From Frankiaceae bacterium (GTDB taxonomy: Bacteria > Actinomycetota > Actinomycetes > BP-191), in NCBI GenBank assembly GCA_035556555.1, contig DATMES010000008.1:1-64000 (forward strand): a stretch of 64,000 bases of DNA. The letters are read 5' to 3'. This document shows, piece by piece, positions 1 to 7,549 of the stretch (positions are counted from its first letter, which is position 1; each line of letters opens with the position of its first letter). The notes under the pieces were generated by a model. The model was not told the DNA's origin. It saw nothing but the letters and a program-made list of their open reading frames with translations, and did not search any database. Made by a program: the position numbers and the translations under genes.

Positions 1-3000
1 GCCGTCGACGTCGGAGTCGTTGTTGCGCAGCGCGACCATGGTCAGCGCCGTGTCCTCGGCGGTGGTCCGCGCGTCGTTGCCGGCGACCGGCGCGTCGTTG
101 ACGGGCGTGACCGTGACGGTCACGACGCCGATGTCGTCGCCGCCGGAGCCGTCGGCGATGGTGTAGGTGAAGGTGTCGGTGCCGTGCGCGTTGGCGTTCG
201 GCGTGTACGTGCAGGCCGACGGCGTGCAGGACACGGTGCCGAACGAGCCGTTCGTCCAGCCGGTCACGCTCAGCGCGTCGAGGTCCACGTCGGTGTCGTT
301 GGCGAGGACGGCGATACCGATCGGCGTGTCCTCGGGGGTGGTCCGCGCGTCGTCGCCGGCGACCGGCGGCGTGTTCGCGGCGGGACCGCCGACGGTGATC
401 TTCAGGGTGGTCTGCGCCGTGCCGCCGTTGCCGTCGGACACCTCGATCACGACCGTGTACGTGCCCGGCGCGTCGGCCGTGCCCGTGAGGGCGCCCGCCG
501 TCGTCAGCGTCACGCCAGGGGGCAGCGTGCCGCTCACGACGGCGTACGTCAGGGGGTCGTTCTCCACGTCGGTCGCCGACAGCGCCTGCAGCGTCCCGCC
601 GACCGGTGTGGTCTGGACGGTGTTGCGCGAGGCGCCGGTGAACGCCGGCGGGTCGTTGACCGCGGTCACCGTGATGCTCACGGTCGCGGTGTCGGTGCCG
701 CCGCTGCCGTCGGAGATCGTGTAGGTGAACGAGTCGGAGCCGGTGAAGTTGGCGTTCGGCGTGTACGTGCACGAGGTGGCGCCGCAGCTCACCGAGCCGA
801 ACGACGCCGCGCTGTGGCTCGTGATGGTCAGCGCGTCGAGGTCCACGTCGGTGTCGTTGCTGGTGACGGCGACGTTGACGGGCGTGTCCTCGGCAGTGGA
901 GGCCGCGTCGTTCGCCGCGTCGGGGGCGGTGTTGGCCGTGGGGCCGCCGACCTGGACGTTGAGCGTGGTGGTGTCGGTGCCGCCGTTGCCGTCGGAGACC
1001 CTGATCTGAGCGGAGTACGGACCCGGGGCGTTCGCCGTGCCGGTCAGTCCGCCCGTGGACGTGAGCGTGATGCCGGGCGGCAGGGACCCGCCGATCAGGC
1101 TGTACGTCAGTGCGTCGAGGTCGACGTCGGTCGCCGCGAGCGAGGAGAGCGAGCCGCCCACGGGGACGGTCTGGCTCGTGTTGCTGGCCGCGCCCGTGTA
1201 GACGGGCGGGTCGTTCACCGCCGTGACGGTGACCGTGACGGTGGCAGTGGCCGTCGCGAGCCCGTCGGAGACGGTGTAGGTGAACGTGTCGGTGCCGTTG
1301 GCGTTGGCAGCCGGCGTGTACGTGCAGGTCGTGGCAGTGCAGGACACGGTCCCGAACGCGCCGTTCGTCTTCGCGGTCACAGCGAGGGTGTCGTCGTCCA
1401 CGTCTGCGTCATTGGTCAACACAGATATGGCGACGGCGTTGTCCTCGAGGGTGGCAGCCGCGTCGTTGGCGGGGGCGGGCGGGGTGTTGGCGGTGGGGCC
1501 GCCGACCTGGATGGCCAGGGTCGTGGTGGCCGTGCCGCCGTTGCCGTCGGACACCTGGATCTGGGCGGAGTACGTCCCGTGCGGCGACGCGGCACCCGAG
1601 AACGAGCCGTTCGGGTTGAGCGTCACCGTGGGCGGCAGCGACCCGCCGATCAGGGTGTACGTGAGCGCGTCACCGTCGACGTCGGTCGCCGCGAGCGCGG
1701 AGAGCGTGCCGCCGACCGGGACCGTCTGGCTCGTGTTGCCAGCGGCAGCGGTGTAGGCCGGGGCGTCGTTGACGGGCGTGATGGTGACGGTCACGGTCGC
1801 CGTGGACGTCGCCCCGTCCGGGTCGGCCACCGTGTAGGTGAACGTGTCCGTGCCGTTGGCGTTGGCCGCCGGCGTGTACGTGCAGGTCGTGCTGGTGCAG
1901 CTCACCGAGCCGCTGGTGCCGTTCGTCTTGCTCGTGACCGTGAACGCGTCGCCGTCCGGGTCGGAGTCGTTCGCCAGGACGGACACGGTGGTCGCCGTGT
2001 CCTCGGCAGTGGTCTTGGCGTCGTTGACCGCGACCGGCGAGAGGTTCTGGTACCGCAGCCCGAAGTCGATCCCGGTCACCCGCTCGTCGGCAGCGAGGGT
2101 CAGGGTGCGGGGGTTCGAGGTCGTGCTCACGTGCTTGGCGGGGGCGCTCGCCGAGACGGCGTACGTCCCGGGGACCAGTCCGACGAACGAGTACGTCCCG
2201 TCCGCGGCAGACGTCGTGGTCCTGGTGACCGGGCCGGACGCGGTGACGGTGCGGCCCGCGAAGGCCGGCTCGCCCGCGTCCCTGGTGCCGTCGCCGTCCG
2301 TGTCGTTCCAGACGGTGCCGGAGATCCCGGCGTTCTCGACGGCGGTGACGTCGCTGGCGTCGTTGTTGCTCGCGTCCGGGTCGCTGCTCGCACTCGACAC
2401 GGTCGCTTCGTTGGTCAGCTCGGCCGCGGCGTCGGCAGCGACGTCGACCGTGATGACCAGGTTGGAGGTGGCGCCGGAGGCCAGCGGGGTGCTGCGCGTG
2501 CAGGAGACGACCTGGCCGAGGGCGGAGCAGACCCAGCCGCTGCCGGTGGCGGCGACGTAGGAGAGCCCGGTCGGCAGGGTGTCGACCACGGTCGTCGGGG
2601 GGTTCGCGGGGCTCGGGCCGGAGTTCGTGACCGAGAGCAGGTAGCTCCCCGTCGAACCCGCGGTGAACGAGCCGATGTGCTGCTTGGTCAGGCTCAGGTC
2701 GGCAGACGAGGTGACCGTGGTGGTGGCTGTGGCGCTGTTGTCGCCGCCGACCGGGTCGGCGGCGTTGCTCGCGGCGGTGGCCGTCGCGGTGAGCGTCCCC
2801 CCGGACGCGGTCACCGTGGCGTTCACCGTGATCGCCGGGGCGGTCCCCGTCGGCAGCGGGGCGGTCGCCGTGCAGACGACCGGGTTCGCGGTGGTGCAGG
2901 TCCAGCCCGTGCCGCTCGCGCTCGTCGCGGTCAGGCCCGTCGGCAGCGGGAGCGTGACCGTGGTGCCGGGCGCGGCGTCGGGGCCGGCGTTCGATGCCGT

Positions 3001-4515
3001 GATCGTGTACGTGAGCGTGAGACCCGCCAGCACGGGGTCGGGGCTGTCGCTCATGCTCAGGCCGAGGTCGGCCGTGAGCACGGAGTCGGACTCCGTGGCC
3101 GTGACCTGGGCGAACGCGTTGCCCAGGCCGTCGGCGTAGTCGACCGTGAAGCTGTGGGTGAGCGTCCCCGCGGCGGTGGGGCTCACCGTCGAGATGACCC
3201 TCACCTTGGCGGTGCTCCCGGCGTCGACCTCGGAGGTCAGCGTCGCCGTGACGACGCCGCCGGAGTGCGTGCAGGTGCCCGTGGCCGGGGCCAGGACCGA
3301 GCACGACGTGAACGTCTCCCCCGCGGGGAGCGTGTCCTTGACGACGACGCTCTTCGCGGTGCCCGCCGTGCTCCCGGAGGAGGCGTTCGTCACGGTCAGC
3401 GTGGTCGTGCGGGTGTCCCCGCGGGTGACCGTCGTGACCGTGTCGTCCGCCGCCGCGGTGAGCTCCGGCGTGGGCGGCTGGGTCTGGTACGCCGCCCGGT
3501 TGAGGCGCCCTTCCGGCACGAACTGGCTGCCACTCGGGGCGCAGTAGACCTCGCGCCACCAGCCCGCCTCGGGGGTGCCGATGACGTCCCCGCCGCGGGC
3601 CGTGGTGGCGCTGTTGTTCCACGTCGTCGAGCCGGAGACGGTGCCGACCGTCCCGCCGCTCGTCGCCGTGGCGTCGTACACGTCGCTGGGCGCGTAGTAG
3701 CGCACCCGTCCGGAGCCCATGCCGAAGTTGTTGAGCGTGATGGACGCAGTTCCCGGGGCGACGTACTCGAAGAGCGTCAGGCACGCCGTGGCGCCGCTGG
3801 TCTGCTGCACGGAGACGTTCGACAGGCCGACGGTGATCTCGTCACCGGTGCCGGCCGCGAGGTCGAAGTTGTCCGTGTTCGCGGGGGGCGAGTTGGACGG
3901 GTCCGTGTCGTTGTCGGTGCCGAGCCGGATCGTCCAGTAGTTGCGGTCGTCGGTGCCGCCGAGGGGGTTGAACGGGTCCCCGCCGAGCACGGACGAACGC
4001 AGGACGTACCGCCCGCAGGTCAGGTCCGGGTCGCTGCCCGGGCCGAGGAACTGCGCGAACGACTCCCACGCCGGGGCGCCGGAGTCGGGCTGGTACGACA
4101 GCCGGTAGCCGGCGACGCCGGTGCCCGGGGAGGGGCTGTTGGCGCCGCTGACGGCGGCGCCGGGCCCGTACAGCTCGAACTCCGTCGAGTCCGCCGTCCC
4201 GGTGACGGTGTCGCGGCTTCCGGCGGCCGTCGAGATCCGGGGACTGAAGATGTCGAGGTAGATCGGCTGGTTGCTCGGCCATCCGCAGGGGACGTCGAAC
4301 GTCAGGTACTGCGAGCCGCCGCCCCCGCCCCCGGCAGTGGGCGTCGTGTACCAGTCTCCGGCAGCGAGACCGGTCGTCGCGCCGTTCGTCGTGACGAAGA
4401 ACGGCTGGGACAGCGGCAGGGTCTCGACGGCGCCGGCCGGCAGTGCCGGGGCAGCGGCCGCGAGGAGGGCGAGCGGGATCGCGGCAGCGCACCTGCGCAG
4501 ACCCCGGTTCCGCAA
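1..4515 (-). CDS. Giant secreted multidomain repeat protein (partial)
   Basis: At least 1505 residues; the C-terminus lies beyond the left edge of the window. The frame is open throughout. The TTG start at 4515 is preceded 7 nt upstream by GGGGAG and gives a clean signal peptide (basic RNRGLRR, then an Ala/Leu core ending ALPAGA). Residues about 30-340 form an unassigned Gly/Thr-rich region. About 350-720 hold three DUF11-like surface repeats (for example TITASNAGPD). About 730-820 is an SdrD-B/Cna-B-like domain (GTVWNDTDGDGTRDAGEP, a calcium-binding style loop). From about 825 to the edge, tandem units combine a cadherin-like/VCBS-like domain (NDxDxDxDxL, CTYTPNAN, GTDTFTYT) with a putative Ig (He_PIG-like) domain (SLPPGVTL). 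It is probably an exported surface or matrix protein. Whether a sorting signal, membrane anchor or enzymatic domain follows cannot be seen. Confidence 0.85.
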   Translation of the reverse strand, partial: MRNRGLRRCAAAIPLALLAAAAPALPAGAVETLPLSQPFFVTTNGATTGLAAGDWYTTPTAGGGGGGSQYLTFDVPCGWPSNQPIYLDIFSPRISTAAGSRDTVTGTADSTEFELYGPGAAVSGANSPSPGTGVAGYRLSYQPDSGAPAWESFAQFLGPGSDPDLTCGRYVLRSSVLGGDPFNPLGGTDDRNYWTIRLGTDNDTDPSNSPPANTDNFDLAAGTGDEITVGLSNVSVQQTSGATACLTLFEYVAPGTASITLNNFGMGSGRVRYYAPSDVYDATATSGGTVGTVSGSTTWNNSATTARGGDVIGTPEAGWWREVYCAPSGSQFVPEGRLNRAAYQTQPPTPELTAAADDTVTTVTRGDTRTTTLTVTNASSGSTAGTAKSVVVKDTLPAGETFTSCSVLAPATGTCTHSGGVVTATLTSEVDAGSTAKVRVISTVSPTAAGTLTHSFTVDYADGLGNAFAQVTATESDSVLTADLGLSMSDSPDPVLAGLTLTYTITASNAGPDAAPGTTVTLPLPTGLTATSASGTGWTCTTANPVVCTATAPLPTGTAPAITVNATVTASGGTLTATATAASNAADPVGGDNSATATTTVTSSADLSLTKQHIGSFTAGSTGSYLLSVTNSGPSPANPPTTVVDTLPTGLSYVAATGSGWVCSALGQVVSCTRSTPLASGATSNLVITVDVAADAAAELTNEATVSSASSDPDASNNDASDVTAVENAGISGTVWNDTDGDGTRDAGEPAFAGRTVTASGPVTRTTTSAADGTYSFVGLVPGTYAVSASAPAKHVSTTSNPRTLTLAADERVTGIDFGLRYQNLSPVAVNDAKTTAEDTATTVSVLANDSDPDGDAFTVTSKTNGTSGSVSCTSTTCTYTPAANANGTDTFTYTVADPDGATSTATVTVTITPVNDAPAYTAAAGNTSQTVPVGGTLSALAATDVDGDALTYTLIGGSLPPTVTLNPNGSFSGAASPHGTYSAQIQVSDGNGGTATTTLAIQVGGPTANTPPAPANDAAATLEDNAVAISVLTNDADVDDDTLAVTAKTNGAFGTVSCTATTCTYTPAANANGTDTFTYTVSDGLATATATVTVTVTAVNDPPVYTGAASNTSQTVPVGGSLSSLAATDVDLDALTYSLIGGSLPPGITLTSTGGLTGTANAPGPYSAQIRVSDGNGGTDTTTLNVQVGGPTANTAPDAANDAASTAEDTPVNVAVTSNDTDVDLDALTITSHSAASFGSVSCGATSCTYTPNANFTGSDSFTYTISDGSGGTDTATVSITVTAVNDPPAFTGASRNTVQTTPVGGTLQALSATDVENDPLTYAVVSGTLPPGVTLTTAGALTGTADAPGTYTVVIEVSDGNGGTAQTTLKITVGGPAANTPPVAGDDARTTPEDTPIGIAVLANDTDVDLDALSVTGWTNGSFGTVSCTPSACTYTPNANAHGTDTFTYTIADGSGGDDIGVVTVTVTPVNDAPVAGNDARTTAEDTALTMVALRNNDSDVDG
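60..2040 (-). repeat. Tandem composite domain repeats, period about 555 nt
   Basis: Equivalent positions of the repeat (the segment encoding DTFTYT and what follows it) fall near 112, 670, 1230 and 1780, a spacing of about 550-560 nt or about 185 residues. Each unit is one cadherin/VCBS-like domain plus one Ig-like domain. Copies differ at many third positions, so they are not very recent duplicates. The array continues off the left edge. Confidence 0.8.
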
Positions 4516-4694
4516 CGCTGGGCTCCCCGTGCTTCTGATCCCGGGTACGCCGAACGGGCGTCTCCCAGGGGGACGTTCGTCACGGTAAGGAGGACCCCCA
4601 CCGCTGTCTACGTCCGCAAACTTGCACGTCGGCAGCCATATCGACGTGGACTAGGGCCAAATGGAGGCTGTCTTTCCCGCCAGACTGCCGTACC

Positions 4695-4718
4695 CTCCGT
4701 GGCGGTGAAGGCACGGAG
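4695..4718 (-). terminator. Hairpin after pabB-like gene
   Basis: A 7-bp perfect stem (CTCCGTG/CACGGAG, 10-nt loop) begins about 14 nt after the stop codon of the chorismate-binding gene. There is no U-tract, which is common for hairpin terminators in GC-rich actinobacteria. The remaining roughly 180 nt before the TTG start of the giant protein would be its leader. I recognise no riboswitch there. Confidence 0.45.
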
Positions 4719-4731
4719 CGTCAGGACACTT

Positions 4732-5859
4732 TCAGTCCCTGTCCGCGAGCGCTCTCAGAATCGGGGCGGCCTTGGCGTCGGCCTCGGCCACCTCGGCGTC
4801 GGGGTCGCTTCCCCAGGTCACGCCGCCGCCGGTCCAGAGGTGAAGTCGACCGTCAGCCATCGCCAGCGTCCGAATGGTGAGGCCGAGGTCGACGGTGCCG
4901 TCCGGATCGACCCACCCGAACGCCCCCATGCTCGGCCCCCTCCCCACCGGCTCGAGGTCGTGCAGCAGCTGGAGGGCGGCCCGCTTCGGCGCGCCGGTCA
5001 CCGAGCCGCCGGGGAACGTCGCGCCGAGCACCTCGGCGAGGGTGCTCCCTGGCCTGAGCCGGGCCTCGACGGTCGACTCGGCGTGCCAGACCCCGGCGCG
5101 CGGCAGGACGTCGTACAGCGTGGGTACGCGGACCGTCCCAGGGACGGCGACCCGGCCGAGGTCGTTGCGCTCGAGGTCGACGATCATGACGTGCTCGGCC
5201 CTGTCCTTGGCGCTCGCCCGCAGGGTCGCGGGGTCGGCGGCGGTGCCCTTGATCGGGCGGACCGTCGCGACGCCGTCGCGGATCTCGAGGAACGCCTCCG
5301 GGCTCGCGCTGTGCACCGACCACCCGTCTCCGGCGAGGGAGCCGGCGTACGGCGTGCCGGGGACCGCGCGGAGGAGGCGGGCGACGTCGGCGGGCTCGCC
5401 GGTCACCGGCGCCGAACGGTGCCCGACGACGTTCGCCTGGTAGAGGTCGCCGCGGGCGATCGCCTGGCGGACCTTCTCGGCGGCGTCGGCGTGCTGGGCC
5501 GCGGTCCACGACAGGGTCCACGGGCCGAGCCCGACCGGTCGCTGGGGCGGCTCGGGGGGCGGCTCGGCGGCGCGCTCGTACACGACGACCACCGCGTCGG
5601 GGACCGCCGGGCACGGGCTCGGCGCCGCCGGCGCCATGGTTGCGAGGTCGGCAGGGAGCGCGGCGGCCCCTAGTAATAACGCCGCGCCGGCCGTCTCCGC
5701 GGGCGCCGTCGGACGCGTGCCGAGCGGGTCCACGGCGAAGCCCCGCTCCCCCAGGAACGCCGCCGCCAGCGCCACCGGATCCCCGCCGTCACCCCGCCGC
5801 CACTCCCACCGATCGGCCTCCCGGAGGCCGATATCAGGCGCGCGGGGCGGGGTGAGCAC
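4732..5859 (-). CDS. pabB: Chorismate-binding enzyme, aminodeoxychorismate synthase I-like
   Basis: 375 aa. It belongs to the chorismate-utilising (PabB/TrpE/MenF) family and lacks most of the N-terminal domain of TrpE. The PIKGTA motif (about residue 207) is typical of PabB. It is followed by LERNDLGR, a GAPK segment and the C-terminal GGGVTWGSDP, all family landmarks of the active site. It probably makes 4-amino-4-deoxychorismate for folate, with an amidotransferase subunit encoded elsewhere, or serves a secondary pathway. The GTG start at 5859 has no good ribosome-binding site, so a slightly later start or a leaderless transcript is possible. No pathway partner lies next to it. Confidence 0.85.
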   Translation of the reverse strand: MLTPPRAPDIGLREADRWEWRRGDGGDPVALAAAFLGERGFAVDPLGTRPTAPAETAGAALLLGAAALPADLATMAPAAPSPCPAVPDAVVVVYERAAEPPPEPPQRPVGLGPWTLSWTAAQHADAAEKVRQAIARGDLYQANVVGHRSAPVTGEPADVARLLRAVPGTPYAGSLAGDGWSVHSASPEAFLEIRDGVATVRPIKGTAADPATLRASAKDRAEHVMIVDLERNDLGRVAVPGTVRVPTLYDVLPRAGVWHAESTVEARLRPGSTLAEVLGATFPGGSVTGAPKRAALQLLHDLEPVGRGPSMGAFGWVDPDGTVDLGLTIRTLAMADGRLHLWTGGGVTWGSDPDAEVAEADAKAAPILRALADRD

Positions 5860-6068
5860 GTCGCGAGCGTACGCGCGAGCCCCCTCGAGACACCCTCAGG
5901 CCCGCCTGGGAGGACAAGATTGGGGAACAGTTGTCCACAACTTGGGCTGAAACCGGGACTCCGCGCCCGAGTCGGAGTGGAATAGAGCCGCAAGGGCCTG
6001 TAGGACTCCCGGACTTCTGCCGAAGAGGGTCGGGAGAGCAACGCAACCACCCCAGAGAGCCGCTCATC

Positions 6069-6263
6069 ATGTGCCCGCACAACCCCAAGTGCCCCCCCTG
6101 CGACGCGAGTGACCACGACGCCGCACGCGTCGTCGCCTCGCACCCCGAGCAAGGGTGGAGCCTTCTGTGCAATGGGGTCGTCGTGTTCGAGGACTACGGC
6201 GAGATCCTTCCTGACGGGACTTCCCGGGGCGCTATCCGGGCTTCCGTGCATCACGCCGCCTGA
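6069..6263 (+). CDS. Small DUF5999 family protein
   Basis: 64 aa, beginning MCPHNPKCPPCDASD and containing HPEQGWSLLCNGVVVFED. This matches the pattern I know for DUF5999, a small actinobacterial family common in Streptomyces, with an N-terminal Cys/His cluster (residues 2-11) followed by the conserved GWSLLCNG. Its function is not established. I chose the ATG at 6069 because family members start with MC. A longer reading from 5931 adds 46 unconserved residues. It is a monocistronic plus-strand gene, convergent with the subtilase gene; a long palindrome lies between them. Confidence 0.8.
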   Translation: MCPHNPKCPPCDASDHDAARVVASHPEQGWSLLCNGVVVFEDYGEILPDGTSRGAIRASVHHAA

Positions 6264-6287
6264 TCCTTTTTTCCCAGACCGGGCCGC

Positions 6288-6349
6288 GACGCCCTGCCGC
6301 ACCGGCTAGTTCCGCTGCGCTCCCTTAGTCGCCGGTACGGCAGGGCGCC
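6288..6349. repeat. Palindromic element B with conserved 28-nt core
   Basis: Two 19-nt arms (6288-6306 and 6331-6349, 17 of 19 positions complementary) enclose a core at 6305-6332. Read on the minus strand, the core begins GCGACTAAGG and ends GAACTAGC. It sits between the convergent DUF5999 and subtilase genes, so it may act as a bidirectional terminator. The core closely matches palindromes at 10670-10743 and 33838-33915, while the arms are unrelated in sequence. Confidence 0.75.
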
Positions 6350-6370
6350 CCGTCCCTCCCCGCACTCTTC

Positions 6371-7504
6371 CTAGAAGTTCGTGAAGAGCAGGTCGTTGTT
6401 GCTGCTCGTCACGCCGGTCACCACTCCTTGCGTCAGGGCTCCCCTGATCGCTGCCTCCACCTCGCTCGGGAGGGCGAGCGGGTGCGCCGCTAGGTACTGG
6501 GCGGCCACGCCGGCCACGTGGGGGCTGGCCATGCTCGTGCCGTTCATCGTCGCCGTGCCCGTGTTGCTGCCGGCTCCCGCTGACGTCACGCCCACCCCCG
6601 GGGCGTACCAGTCCACGCATGATCCCCAGTTCGAGAAGCCCGCCGCCCGGTCGCTGCTGTCGGTTGCGCCTACCGTCATGGCCTCCGGCGTTCGGGCCGG
6701 GCTGACGTTGCAGGCGTCCTGGGCCTCGTTGCCCGCTGCCACGGCGTAGCTGATCCTCCCGGCCAGGATGCTGCCTCGCACCGCGAGGTCCAGGGCGTCG
6801 AACCTTCCGCCTCCCAGGCTCATGTTGGCGACCGCCGGGCTCAGGGCGCCGGTCGTCAGGCGGTCGGCGGTCACCCAGTCCACGGCGGCGATGACGTTGG
6901 TCACCGGGGCGTTGCCGGCGCAGTCGAGCACGCGGACGCCGACGAGGGTGGCGCCCTTCGCGACGCCGTACGTGCTGCCGCCGATCGTCCCCGCCACGTG
7001 CGTGCCGTGGCCGTGGCAGTCGATGCCGCCGTTCGGGGTGGCGGACACATCGGTGCCGTGGACGGCGCGGCCGCCGAAGTCGGCGTGCGTGTAGCGGATG
7101 CCGGTGTCGATGACGTACGCCCGCACGCCGGCACCGCTCGAGGCCCACGTGTACGTCCCCGACAGCGGCCGCGCGCGCTGGTCGATCCGGTCCAGCCCCC
7201 ACGGCGGGCTCGGCTGGGTGCCGCTCGCTCGGACGGTGCCGGCCGCCTCGACGAGCGCGACGTCGGGGTCGCGGCGCGCCGCGGCGAGGGCGGCGGCGGT
7301 CAGCGTGCCGCCGTACCCCTGCAGCGCGTGCCGGTACACGAACCGCACGTCCGACCCGAGCCGCCGCGCGGTCGCGACGGCGGTGTCGGGGGCGAGGCCG
7401 GCCCGTAGGACGACGACGTACTCGCCGCCGGTCGCCGCGGTCGCGGGCGCCGCGAGGCCCGCGGAGAACAGGACGGCCGCGGCCGCCGTGGACATCAGTC
7501 GCAT
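6371..7504 (-). CDS. Secreted S8 family serine protease (proteinase K-like)
   Basis: 377 aa. A signal peptide (about 1-23, ending ATAA) is followed by an inhibitor I9-like propeptide (about 27-92) and a subtilisin catalytic domain. The triad is Asp133 (VIDTG), His169 (GHGTHVAG) and Ser324 (NGTSMASPH), with oxyanion Asn259 (AAGNE). All key residues are present, so an active extracellular protease is expected after prodomain removal. The ATG at 7504 has GGAG about 8 nt upstream. It stands as a single gene between gcvP and a convergent palindrome. Confidence 0.95.
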   Translation of the reverse strand: MRLMSTAAAAVLFSAGLAAPATAATGGEYVVVLRAGLAPDTAVATARRLGSDVRFVYRHALQGYGGTLTAAALAAARRDPDVALVEAAGTVRASGTQPSPPWGLDRIDQRARPLSGTYTWASSGAGVRAYVIDTGIRYTHADFGGRAVHGTDVSATPNGGIDCHGHGTHVAGTIGGSTYGVAKGATLVGVRVLDCAGNAPVTNVIAAVDWVTADRLTTGALSPAVANMSLGGGRFDALDLAVRGSILAGRISYAVAAGNEAQDACNVSPARTPEAMTVGATDSSDRAAGFSNWGSCVDWYAPGVGVTSAGAGSNTGTATMNGTSMASPHVAGVAAQYLAAHPLALPSEVEAAIRGALTQGVVTGVTSSNNDLLFTNF

Positions 7505-7549
7505 GGAACGCGCTCCTTGGTAGGGGTCAAGGTGTCGCGCCCGCCCGGG

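Noticed and set aside
4516-4694. Leader of the giant protein as a possible c-di-GMP or ydaO-type riboswitch
   Set aside because: Some fragments looked suggestive, but the ordered conserved segments of neither class could be found.
184-5673. Plus-strand open frame of over 1800 codons antisense to the giant protein and pabB
   Set aside because: Its translation is almost only Arg, Gly, Val and Ala, has no family features and mirrors third-position GC of the minus-strand genes. The minus frame carries a signal peptide and real domains.
5931-6068. N-terminal extension of the DUF5999 gene
   Set aside because: The family starts with MC near the Cys/His cluster; the added 46 residues show no conservation pattern.
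6264-6275. T-tract after the DUF5999 stop as a classical intrinsic terminator
   Set aside because: The T-run precedes rather than follows the palindromic hairpin on the plus strand, so the geometry is wrong.
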